A stretch of 10,520 bases of DNA from Akkermansia muciniphila (lineage in GTDB: Bacteria > Verrucomicrobiota > Verrucomicrobiia > Verrucomicrobiales > V1-33), in contig CALQKQ020000088.1 of NCBI GenBank assembly GCA_943331195.2, positions 1 to 10,520 of the forward strand. Reading direction: 5' to 3'. The translations under genes and the position numbers were made by a program. Below, piece after piece: positions 1-5,137 of this stretch (the first letter of the stretch is position 1; every line of letters starts with the position of its first letter). Under the pieces are notes generated by a model, which saw nothing but the letters and a program-made list of their open reading frames with translations, was not told the origin of the DNA and made no database searches.

Positions 1-77
1 AGGAAAACCACCCCCAGCTCCCTGCCCCGGCCACACCCCCAGCTCCCCCCTCCAGCAAAACCCTTGGTCAGGCCTAA
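1..77 (+). CDS. possible 3' end of an upstream gene, Pro/Ala-rich tail (partial)
   Basis: The frame beginning at base 3 is open from the window edge to a TAA at 75-77 and reads as a Pro/Ala-rich tail ending ...SSKTLGQA. Its codons mostly end in C, as in the marR gene on the same strand, and the base composition drops sharply to AT-rich right after the stop. That is what the end of a gene would look like. A Pro/Ala-rich C-terminus gives no function. The other two forward frames are also open for 28-40 codons, so the frame choice rests only on codon bias and on the composition boundary. Low confidence. Confidence 0.3.
   Translation, partial: ENHPQLPAPATPPAPPSSKTLGQA
9..47. repeat. 14-nt direct repeat CACCCCCAGCTCCC (two copies)
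   Basis: The 14-mer CACCCCCAGCTCCC occurs at 9-22 and again at 34-47, 25 bp apart. Because 25 is not a multiple of three, it would be read in two frames if this stretch is coding, so it is not a protein repeat. It is probably a by-product of low-complexity C-rich sequence. Confidence 0.5.
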
Positions 78-154
78 GCAAAATCTAGATAATCAACAGG
101 CCATGACTAGGGTAGGGACCTAAGATTTTATAATTTCCGAGATTCAGTCTTGAT

Positions 155-178
155 ATTCTTCCCATTTTGAGGAAGAAT
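155..178. promoter_or_regulatory. 24-bp perfect inverted repeat, candidate operator
   Basis: ATTCTTCC at 155-162 is an exact inverted repeat of GGAAGAAT at 171-178, with an 8-nt spacer. The site covers the spacer and -10 hexamer of the candidate promoter TTGATA-N17-AAGAAT. MarR-family dimers bind palindromes of about this size and often repress their own gene, so autoregulation by the downstream MarR protein is a natural inference. It could instead be an RNA hairpin, but no T-run follows directly, so it is a poor intrinsic terminator. Confidence 0.45.
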
Positions 179-229
179 GACTCACCAATTTGCGGTTTTT
201 TGCAAAAATTTATGGAAATTAGACAAAAC

Positions 230-245
230 ACCTTGCCTTCAAGGT
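230..245. promoter_or_regulatory. 16-bp inverted repeat ACCTTG-CCTT-CAAGGT, candidate operator
   Basis: This is a perfect 6-bp inverted repeat (230-235 and 240-245) with a 4-nt spacer. It overlaps the TTGCCT (233-238) of a candidate promoter and lies about 80 nt upstream of the marR start. The size and position suit a second operator for a winged-helix dimer. Its arms differ from those of the 155-178 palindrome, so the two sites need not bind the same protein. Confidence 0.35.
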
Positions 246-322
246 TTCCTAAGTAATATATTCTCCATAATTAAACGGGTTTCCAATACTCCGCAGAGCT
301 CACCCCCAACCCCTTCCCAACC

Positions 323-781
323 ATGCAAACCGTTAAAAACGAAGACACCCTCATCCGCAAGGATGCCGGAAGACTGGCGGATTTCATCATGTTCACCCAG
401 CGCTCCTTCCTGCTGAACCTCTCCAAAGAGCTCAACAAAGGCAGCGTCTCCTTCGCCCAGTTCTTCCTCCTCGGCTACCTCGCCAATGAGAAGTTCCTCA
501 CCATGACCGACATCTCCAAAAAGATGGGCCACAGCACCGCCGCCGCCACCGGCCTCGTCGACCGCCTCGAAAAACTCGGCTACGTCGAACGCCTCCACGC
601 CAGCGAAGACCGCCGCAAAGTCATGGTCCAAATCACCCCCAAAGGCGTCGACCTCGTCGACCGCATGCGCGAAGACATCACCGGCAGTCTCGTCGACCTC
701 ATGAGCGACCTCGACAAGGACGAACAAACCGCCCTCCTCAACAGCTACGGCAAACTCTCCACCTTCGTCCGCTCCAACTAA
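323..781 (+). CDS. MarR-family winged-helix transcriptional regulator
   Basis: This is a 152-residue protein of normal length for the MarR family, whose dimers bind palindromic operators and usually repress until a ligand or oxidant releases them. Residues ~10-40 (RLADFIMFTQRSFLLNLSKE) fit the N-terminal dimerisation helix. LTMTDISKKMGHSTAAATGL (~residues 57-76) is the helix-turn-helix, with its recognition helix at HSTAAATGLVDRLEKLGYVER. The following SEDRRKVMVQITPKG is the family's diagnostic DRR wing. The C-terminal helices (~115-152) complete the dimer interface. There is no cysteine, so a thiol redox switch of the OhrR type is unlikely. The ATG is preceded by pyrimidine-rich sequence without a Shine-Dalgarno motif, and no better in-frame start exists. 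Codons end overwhelmingly in C, unlike the G-ending codons of the minus-strand genes. The ligand is unknown. The regulated targets could be itself or neighbours. Confidence 0.93.
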   Translation: MQTVKNEDTLIRKDAGRLADFIMFTQRSFLLNLSKELNKGSVSFAQFFLLGYLANEKFLTMTDISKKMGHSTAAATGLVDRLEKLGYVERLHASEDRRKVMVQITPKGVDLVDRMREDITGSLVDLMSDLDKDEQTALLNSYGKLSTFVRSN

Positions 782-802
782 TCTCCCCTCCCCCTCCAAA
801 TC

Positions 803-837
803 ACCGGACTCGGCCCCCGCGCCCCGTCCGGTTTTTT
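803..837 (+). terminator. rho-independent terminator of the MarR gene
   Basis: ACCGGAC (803-809) pairs perfectly with GTCCGGT (826-832) around a 16-nt GC-rich loop, and the 3' arm runs straight into TTTTTT (832-837). It begins 21 nt after the marR stop. In the opposite direction the hairpin lies just beyond the stop of the convergent gene at 855, but only a short TTT follows on that side, so it is at best a weak bidirectional terminator. Confidence 0.85.
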
Positions 838-854
838 GTGCCCGCAAACCCCCC

Positions 855-1562
855 TCAGGGCCCCGCCTCCTCCAGCGCCGCCCGGCTCAGCGTGTTGAAC
901 CGATCCCACCCCAACGCCAAACGCAGGTAATTCTCCCCCCGCTGCCGCGCCGCCCGCCACCAATCCTCATAAACCGGATCCTCCACCTCCCGACTCGGCG
1001 CCGCCGCCAAGGCCTCCCCAAACAGCGCCGCCGCTTTCTCCAGCGCCGCACCCTCCACCCCCCCAACCGCCCCGCCCCGCAAAAAAATCGGCAACGCCTC
1101 GCCCTCCACCCCCCGCGGCACCAACCAACCCCGCCCCTTCCTCAAGCCATGCTCTCTCCATCCCTCCGCCGCTTCCTCGGCGGTCCCCGATTCCGCCTCC
1201 CGGCCTTCCGCTACATCCTCCACCGCCAATCCCTCCTTCGGTCCCTCATCCGGTCCCGCCTCCCGGCCTGCCGCTAAATCTTCCACCACCGAAGCACCCC
1301 GAACCGCTCCAGGCCCTGCCCCCTCGCCCTGCCCGGCGCCGCCAACCACCAGCCCCTCCCCCCCAACCTCCTCTAAGGCAACCGCCGCCCCGACCCCCAT
1401 CGGGCCCGACGCCCCGCCATCCACCCCACCCCGAAGTAGCCCTGGCCCCCGCGCCGCCGCCGCCGCGCTCCCCGCCGCCGACTCCCCGCCCCGCCCCTCC
1501 AGCCACAGCCCCGCCCCACCCGCCAACAGCAGGCCCATCGCCGCGCGCCAAAAAAGAGTCAT
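855..1562 (-). CDS. hypothetical exported or membrane-anchored protein, Gly/Ala/Glu-rich
   Basis: I do not recognise this 235-residue protein. Residues 1-22 (MTLFWRAAMGLLLAGGAGLWLEGR) are a short basic hydrophobic segment without an obvious signal peptidase site, so it is probably an inner-membrane anchor. Residues ~25-125 are low-complexity Gly/Ala/Glu/Val and contain two copies of a 21-residue unit starting VED(L/V)A.GREA. The last ~60 residues look like a folded helical domain: ALEKAAALFGEAL resembles a TPR-type helix, followed by the Trp/Tyr-rich DPVYEDWWRAARQRGENYLRLALGWDRF. The start codon lies 15 nt beyond the terminator hairpin of the upstream gene and has no Shine-Dalgarno motif, so its transcription depends on read-through or a cryptic promoter. 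An alternative ATG at residue 9 (base 1538) is possible. No other frame here gives a better protein. It converges on marR. Confidence 0.6.
   Translation of the reverse strand: MTLFWRAAMGLLLAGGAGLWLEGRGGESAAGSAAAAARGPGLLRGGVDGGASGPMGVGAAVALEEVGGEGLVVGGAGQGEGAGPGAVRGASVVEDLAAGREAGPDEGPKEGLAVEDVAEGREAESGTAEEAAEGWREHGLRKGRGWLVPRGVEGEALPIFLRGGAVGGVEGAALEKAAALFGEALAAAPSREVEDPVYEDWWRAARQRGENYLRLALGWDRFNTLSRAALEEAGP
1193..1287. repeat. 63-bp tandem duplication inside the hypothetical gene
   Basis: The 32-nt segment at 1193-1224 recurs at 1256-1287 with three mismatches, at an offset of exactly 63 bp (21 codons). In protein it gives VEDLAAGREA and VEDVAEGREA. The in-frame period fits an internal duplication of a disordered, acidic spacer between the membrane segment and the C-terminal helical region. 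Confidence 0.8.
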
Positions 1563-1576
1563 CGTGCCAAAGACAA

Positions 1577-1610
1577 GAGGCCAGCGCAGAACCCGTCCCG
1601 CGCTGGCCTC
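1577..1610 (-). terminator. strong hairpin terminator of the substrate-binding protein gene
   Basis: GAGGCCAGCGC (1577-1587) pairs perfectly over 11 bp with GCGCTGGCCTC (1600-1610) around a 12-nt loop. Read on the minus strand, the hairpin starts 25 nt after the stop of the 1635-2744 gene and is followed by TTGTCTTT, a moderate U-rich tract. It probably ends the transcript of the secreted-protein genes. It is also within 15 nt of the next start codon (1562), so it may act as an attenuator for the downstream hypothetical gene. Confidence 0.75.
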
Positions 1611-1634
1611 GTTTAAACGTCTTCCGTGATTTCC

Positions 1635-2744
1635 CTATTTCGGAAACACCGGTGCCCCGTCGCCATCCCGCGCCACCACCATGTTGGCGTCGTCCTTCAC
1701 TAGCAAACTACCAGGATTCGCCTGCAGGGAGGTTTTCAGCGCATTGTAAAAACCCAGCGCATTGCCCGTCAACGCCATGCGGTTCTGGTGCAAGTAGCCC
1801 CAGAACGTATAGCGCCCCTGCTGCACCGCCGCCGCAGAATACGGCACCCCATTCCACGTCAACTCCACCGCGCCGCCCGTCACCGCATTCGCCCAGTCGG
1901 ACGAACCCAAATAGCCCACAATATCCGCATCCGCCCAGGTGGAACCCAGCACCGCTTGAGAATAGTTGCCCCCACTGGAATAACCGCTGTTCCCCGTGAA
2001 ATTCACCGCCGTTATCACCCCGCTGCTCGACGTGAAGGTGTTCTGGTTCACATCCAAAAACACGCTGTAGCCCATCTCCGCCATCGTCGTGATCCGGCTT
2101 CCCGAATCAACATTGCGCCCGGTGGCATACACCGTCCGACTCGCATCCGCTGCCACCCCGCTGAAAAGCGAAAGCGGCAACTCCCCCAACGAGCCATAAA
2201 TCGCCCGGCCCAACAGCGGCGTCATGTTCGTCAAGCCCGCCGAAGCCCCTTCATTCTTAAACCACTTGAAGGGAATGATTCCCACCTCATCCTCCACCAC
2301 CAAGGATGGCGAAGTGAACGCCGTCGAGGATTGGAACACATCCGAATAGCCAATCTCCGGCGCCGTCTCCGCCGAAGCCGCCGCCAGGGTCGGTGCCACC
2401 GTAATCTGCTGGCCCGCCAGCGTCCCCAACACCGATTTGTCTAACAACTGAGTCTGCTGGATCTGCTGCGCCACATCGCGCACCCCATTCACCGATCCCG
2501 CCCAGTAGGTCCGGATGATGAATGGATTTCCCGCGTAGGTCCCATGGTAAATCGCGCGGTTCGCGCTGGCCGCCGCCGCATTGCCTTCATAGGCATAGCT
2601 GCTCACTGTCAAGGTGGCCAGAATGGCCGCGTGCGTCGAAGAGCGCGCCGCCGTCGAACCCGTCAGGTCCACCACAGTCTGTGCAGAAGCCGCACCCGCA
2701 AGGGCCGCCAACGAAATAAGGGCGAGGGAGAGTTTAGTAGTCAT
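1635..2744 (-). CDS. PstS-like periplasmic substrate-binding protein
   Basis: This is a 369-residue exported protein that looks like a type 2 periplasmic binding protein related to phosphate-binding PstS. Residues 1-22 form a signal peptide ending ASA|QT, cleaved by signal peptidase I. There is no lipobox cysteine, so the product should be soluble. LTGSTAARSST (~27-37) sits where PstS proteins have their GSST anion-binding loop. TGRNVDSGSR (~208-217) matches the R-x-x-x-SG(T/S) ligand loop. WNGVPYSAAAVQQGRYTFWGYLH (~297-319) resembles the PstS segment with N-G-V-x-P-S...G-x-Y-x-x-W. Length suits the family. No ABC permease or ATPase gene adjoins it. It follows the PEP-CTERM gene by 42 nt and likely shares its transcript, which ends at the 1577-1610 hairpin. 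There is no Shine-Dalgarno sequence, but the 13-nt element CACTAACAAACCT lies 2 nt before the ATG. The ligand is not certain to be phosphate. Confidence 0.72.
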   Translation of the reverse strand: MTTKLSLALISLAALAGAASAQTVVDLTGSTAARSSTHAAILATLTVSSYAYEGNAAAASANRAIYHGTYAGNPFIIRTYWAGSVNGVRDVAQQIQQTQLLDKSVLGTLAGQQITVAPTLAAASAETAPEIGYSDVFQSSTAFTSPSLVVEDEVGIIPFKWFKNEGASAGLTNMTPLLGRAIYGSLGELPLSLFSGVAADASRTVYATGRNVDSGSRITTMAEMGYSVFLDVNQNTFTSSSGVITAVNFTGNSGYSSGGNYSQAVLGSTWADADIVGYLGSSDWANAVTGGAVELTWNGVPYSAAAVQQGRYTFWGYLHQNRMALTGNALGFYNALKTSLQANPGSLLVKDDANMVVARDGDGAPVFPK

Positions 2745-2746
2745 AT

Positions 2747-2759
2747 AGGTTTGTTAGTG
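2747..2759 (-). promoter_or_regulatory. 13-nt leader element CACTAACAAACCT, copy 1
   Basis: Read on the minus strand, CACTAACAAACCT ends 2 nt before the ATG of the substrate-binding protein gene. An identical 13-mer stands 6 nt before the ATG at 4910. An A-rich, C-containing element at this distance is in the position of a ribosome-binding region, yet it has no anti-Shine-Dalgarno complementarity. It could be a translation-enhancing leader or a post-transcriptional regulatory site. Function is inferred only from the repetition and the position. Confidence 0.5.
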
Positions 2760-2786
2760 TGGAAAAAGTTGTTGATAAATCAAAAT

Positions 2787-3602
2787 CTAGGCCCGGCGGC
2801 GGCGGAAAAAGACACAGGAAGCTAAGGCCGCCAAAATCCCCGACGAGGGCTCCGGCACAAAGGCCAAGGCCCCAGCGTCAGACATCGTAAAAGTCCCCAG
2901 GTACTGCCCCGTCCCCACCACCGCATTGCTGTCCAACGCGGAGCTCAGATTCGCTCCCGTCGCGCTGTGCAAGGTGCGATACACGTCCAATCCCGCACTC
3001 GCCCCTGCATTCAACGCCGTCAGCGGGTTCACCCCCACCCCGAAATACGTCGAAGGTCCCGGAGGCAAAAAAGAACTAAAACTGTTGATCGAACTGCTCG
3101 CATAGATAGCCCCGCCATCCACCGCGCCATTGGCCGCAATCCCATTCATGCTGTTGAAAAACGACTTCAAATTCGTCGACAGCGATCCCCGGTTGCTGCT
3201 GCTAAAGACCACCGCCGCCGAGCCTCCCGCTTCTCCCAAATAGTCTTGCGAAAAATAGGTCGTCCGCGCCGGGTCTCCTCCCGTAAGAGGATCGCTCGGC
3301 CCCACCACTCCCACAATGCCCCAGCGCACCGTGGCATCGTTGGCCCAACCGCTCCCAAAAGCCGTGCTCAAGTCCGCATTGAAATTCCCCAGCGACACCG
3401 GCAACTCCATCCCGCCCCGGTAGCCCTGCGACGCTCCCAGATTGAAGACATAAGTCTGACCCTCATAGCCAGTTCCACCAGCATTCACTTTGGCAAATCC
3501 CATCAAGAGATCCCCAGGACTCACCGTCAGCGCGGCCCCAGCGGCCTCAGCCCCCAGCAACATCGCCCCGGCCCAAAAAAGGTAAGATATGTTTTTTTTC
3601 AT
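2787..3602 (-). CDS. PEP-CTERM sorting-domain secreted protein
   Basis: This is a 271-residue exported protein. Residues 1-23 form a signal peptide (KK, then a hydrophobic stretch ending near AGA|AL). The mature part opens with LTVSPGDLLMGF and TYVFNLGA, a beginning common in Verrucomicrobial PEP-CTERM proteins. GIVGVVGPSDPLTGGDPART (~95-114) is the most conserved core block. The C-terminus, FVPEPSSGILAALASCVFF followed by RRRR (~247-270), is a textbook PEP-CTERM signal: VPEP motif, one membrane span and an Arg cluster. Such signals are processed by an exosortase, which is not in this window, and the proteins are delivered to the outer surface or extracellular matrix. The protein is a paralogue of the one encoded next upstream (3726-4910). 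Upstream is CCACAAAAACCAAC instead of a Shine-Dalgarno motif. It is probably co-transcribed with the substrate-binding protein gene 42 nt downstream. Confidence 0.88.
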   Translation of the reverse strand: MKKNISYLFWAGAMLLGAEAAGAALTVSPGDLLMGFAKVNAGGTGYEGQTYVFNLGASQGYRGGMELPVSLGNFNADLSTAFGSGWANDATVRWGIVGVVGPSDPLTGGDPARTTYFSQDYLGEAGGSAAVVFSSSNRGSLSTNLKSFFNSMNGIAANGAVDGGAIYASSSINSFSSFLPPGPSTYFGVGVNPLTALNAGASAGLDVYRTLHSATGANLSSALDSNAVVGTGQYLGTFTMSDAGALAFVPEPSSGILAALASCVFFRRRRA

Positions 3603-4583
3603 GTTGGTTTTTGTGGAAACGCTACCCGCGCCGCAAAATAAAAGGGCTCAGCAGCACGCCCATTCTTCTACAAAGCCACCTAAAGACAAACTTCTCCCTG
3701 CAACGCTTCCGCCACATCGCCTATCTTACGGTATCGTCACCCGCAGCCGAGCGAATAGCCGATTCCCCACCGCCGGAATCCGCACCGTCACCCGGTCCAT
3801 TCCCCCGCCATAGAAATTGTCCCCCACCACCACTTCCCCCGCCGCCGCCACCCACGGCCCCTCTAGCTGCGTCGCCGTCTCCACCGACGGTGCCGCGTAC
3901 GCCGAAGCATCGCTGCGCCGGAACGTAAAGTCCAGGATGCCTCCACTCAGGGACGCCGTCGGCAACAGCCCCAGATCCCCCGCCGCCCCTGGAAGACTCC
4001 CGATCACAAACTCCACGCTGTTCGCTATCCCATCCCGGTCGGGATCAGCCTGCGGCAGCGCCGCCTCTCCCACCAGCCCTTGCCCCGCCGCCCATTCCGC
4101 ATAGCCCGAAGCCACCGGCCCCGTCGGCCGCTCCATTCGCACCTCCCCAACCGCATCCACCGTAAACGTCCCCACATATTGCCCCTGCTTGGCCGCCGCA
4201 TTCCCTACCGCCAAACCCGCCGTCAAATCCGCACCCGACGTCGTGAAAAGTAGCCGATACACATCCAGCGCCAGCTCCACCCCATGCGAACCCGACGTCC
4301 CGATACTTCCCACCCCAAAGGAACTATTCGGACTCGCCGAAATCCCAAAACTTGTCGTCATCAGCGGCGGCTGAAACGCCGCATAATTGTTGTTCGCCGA
4401 AGTCGCCACCTTCGCCCCAGCCCCATTCACCCCAGCTACCTTGCCATTCATCTCCACCGAAAAAGTCTTCAACTGCGTCGACGCACTCCCCATTTGGCTC
4501 GACGATAGCACCAGCGGACTCGTCGCCCCCGCTACAAACGACGCCGCCCCCTGCGAGTAATAGACCGTCCGCGCCGGGTCTCC
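3261..4583. repeat. 18-nt identity between the paralogous genes (3261-3278 and 4566-4583)
   Basis: CGTCCGCGCCGGGTCTCC occurs at 3261-3278 and at 4566-4583, encoding the conserved GDPART segment on the minus strand. The surrounding bases have diverged, so this marks an old gene duplication under protein-level constraint, not a recent copy or a mobile repeat. Confidence 0.75.
3603..3725 (-). other. intergenic spacer between the two paralogous genes
   Basis: The 123-nt gap holds no ORF. On the minus strand, a weak 4-bp GGGC/GCCC stem (3644-3647 with 3658-3661) is followed by TTTTATTTT (3643 down to 3635). This could act as a leaky terminator after the upstream gene, or its T-rich part could contribute to a promoter for the 3602 gene. 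Neither is convincing alone. Confidence 0.25.
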
Positions 4584-4910
4584 CGCCGTCAGGGGATCCG
4601 ATGGCCCCACCACCCCCACCACTCCCGCCCGCAGTCGAGGATTCTCCTGCCACCCCGCCCCAAAGGCATCCTCCAGATCCGCCAAAATGTTCCCCACCAC
4701 CACCGCCGCCGCCGTGTTTTCCCGCCAAACCGAGCCCGCTCCCAAGTTCAGCACATAGGTGCTAGATCCCACCCCAGTCCCATCCGCACTCACCTCATAA
4801 AAACCCAGCAGCAAATCGCCCGGAACCACCTTGATCGTCCCCGCCGACACCGGCCCCACCATCAAAGAAAGCGCCGCCGCACCAAACGAAAAATAGCGTG
4901 AAAAGATCAT
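3726..4910 (-). CDS. secreted paralogue with D-x-D-x-D-G segment and Verrucomicrobial C-terminal module
   Basis: This is a 394-residue exported protein. Residues 1-24 form a signal peptide ending VSA|GT. Residues ~25-255 are clearly homologous to the adjacent PEP-CTERM protein over its whole core: VPGDLLLGF, TYVLNLGAG, GVVGVVGPSDPLTAGDPART and GQYVGTFTVDAVG all have counterparts there. Where the neighbour has its PEP-CTERM tail, this one continues with YAEWAAGQGL, then DPDRDGIANSVEFVIG (~residues 286-301), a D-x-D-x-D-G calcium-loop type segment as in thrombospondin type 3 or dockerin repeats. After this comes a beta-rich module (FTFRRSDAS...TQLEGPWV...NRLFARLRVT) like C-terminal domains seen in secreted Verrucomicrobial proteins. 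It has no membrane span or Arg cluster at the end, so it should be released or sorted by another route. Its start is preceded by the CACTAACAAACCT element and no Shine-Dalgarno motif. The biochemical role is unknown. Confidence 0.85.
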   Translation of the reverse strand: MIFSRYFSFGAAALSLMVGPVSAGTIKVVPGDLLLGFYEVSADGTGVGSSTYVLNLGAGSVWRENTAAAVVVGNILADLEDAFGAGWQENPRLRAGVVGVVGPSDPLTAGDPARTVYYSQGAASFVAGATSPLVLSSSQMGSASTQLKTFSVEMNGKVAGVNGAGAKVATSANNNYAAFQPPLMTTSFGISASPNSSFGVGSIGTSGSHGVELALDVYRLLFTTSGADLTAGLAVGNAAAKQGQYVGTFTVDAVGEVRMERPTGPVASGYAEWAAGQGLVGEAALPQADPDRDGIANSVEFVIGSLPGAAGDLGLLPTASLSGGILDFTFRRSDASAYAAPSVETATQLEGPWVAAAGEVVVGDNFYGGGMDRVTVRIPAVGNRLFARLRVTIP

Positions 4911-4916
4911 AACTTA

Positions 4917-4929
4917 AGGTTTGTTAGTG
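4917..4929 (-). promoter_or_regulatory. 13-nt leader element CACTAACAAACCT, copy 2
   Basis: This is an exact copy of the element at 2747-2759, lying 6 nt before the ATG of the 4910 gene on the minus strand. The proteins that follow the two copies are unrelated, so the match is not explained by gene duplication and points to a shared leader function. The PEP-CTERM gene between them has only a loosely similar ACAAAAACC at the same place. Confidence 0.5.
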
Positions 4930-4976
4930 ATATTGGTAAACCAGCCCCAGGGACCACTTTGGGTTCCGTCATCAGC

Positions 4977-5104
4977 TGACACCAAAGCTTTGCGACAAAA
5001 TCCACCATCTTCAATTTTGCGCGTGTTCCATTTTTGTGACATGGCACCACCTTTGTGTCAATTTCGACACATTCCACCGCCGATCAGGTGTCAATAGCGT
5101 CACC
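4977..5104. promoter_or_regulatory. cluster of TGACA/TGTCA half-sites in the spacer after the giant gene
   Basis: The 227-nt spacer (4911-5137) carries repeated TGACA or TGTCA pentamers at 4977-4981, 5037-5041, 5056-5060 and 5089-5093, plus CGACAC at 5065-5070. Two of them form the perfect inverted repeat TGTGTC-AATTTC-GACACA (5054-5059 with 5066-5071), and another pairs imperfectly as GGTGTC...GTCACC (5087-5104). The cluster lies 60-190 nt upstream of the 4910 start, the right place for activator or repressor sites of the secreted-protein genes. The 5054-5071 hairpin lies about 67 nt after the giant gene's stop but has no U-tract on the minus strand, so it is a poor terminator. No confident -35/-10 pair was found. 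Confidence 0.4.
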
Positions 5105-5137
5105 TTACTCACCAACCTCTTCCGTTCCCCGCCTCCC

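Larger units (their letters stand above)
78..322. promoter_or_regulatory. AT-rich upstream region of the MarR gene with candidate promoters
   Basis: This 245-nt stretch is much more AT-rich than its surroundings and holds no convincing gene. An ORF at 177-416 overlaps marR in another frame and looks like a shadow. Candidate sigma-70-type elements on the + strand are: a perfect TATAAT at 129-134 with no good -35; TTGATA at 150-155 followed after 17 nt by AAGAAT at 173-178; and TTGCCT at 233-238 followed after 18 nt by TATATT at 257-262. Two perfect inverted repeats (155-178 and 230-245) overlap the second and third candidates, as expected for repressor-controlled promoters. Which promoter is used cannot be told from sequence alone. 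Confidence 0.45.

Noticed and set aside
187..210. AATTTGC...GCAAAAATT partial palindrome
   Set aside because: Only five base pairs match around an 8-nt loop in AT-rich sequence, which is not distinguishable from chance.
177..416. 79-residue + strand ORF beginning before marR
   Set aside because: It overlaps the marR coding region in another frame, spans both palindromes and AT-rich promoter sequence, and shows no protein-like pattern or matching codon bias.
1246..1551. 101-residue Gly-rich minus-strand ORF overlapping the hypothetical 235-residue gene
   Set aside because: It is almost entirely Gly/Arg/Ala low complexity and is an out-of-frame shadow. The 855-1562 frame has a hydrophobic N-terminus and a protein-like C-terminal region.
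1788..2444. Long + strand ORF rich in Arg and His opposite the substrate-binding protein gene
   Set aside because: It has a shadow-ORF composition (R/H/P-rich), no signal or motif, and lies wholly antisense to a gene with clear family features.
5042..5057. Sigma-54-like TGGCACC-N4-TTGTG on the + strand, interesting because some PEP-CTERM systems are under RpoN control
   Set aside because: The -12 GC is replaced by GT, and it points toward the 3' end of the convergent giant gene, away from the secreted-protein genes. Scanning the minus strand for GG-N10-GC before 4910 and 3602 gave no correctly spaced match.
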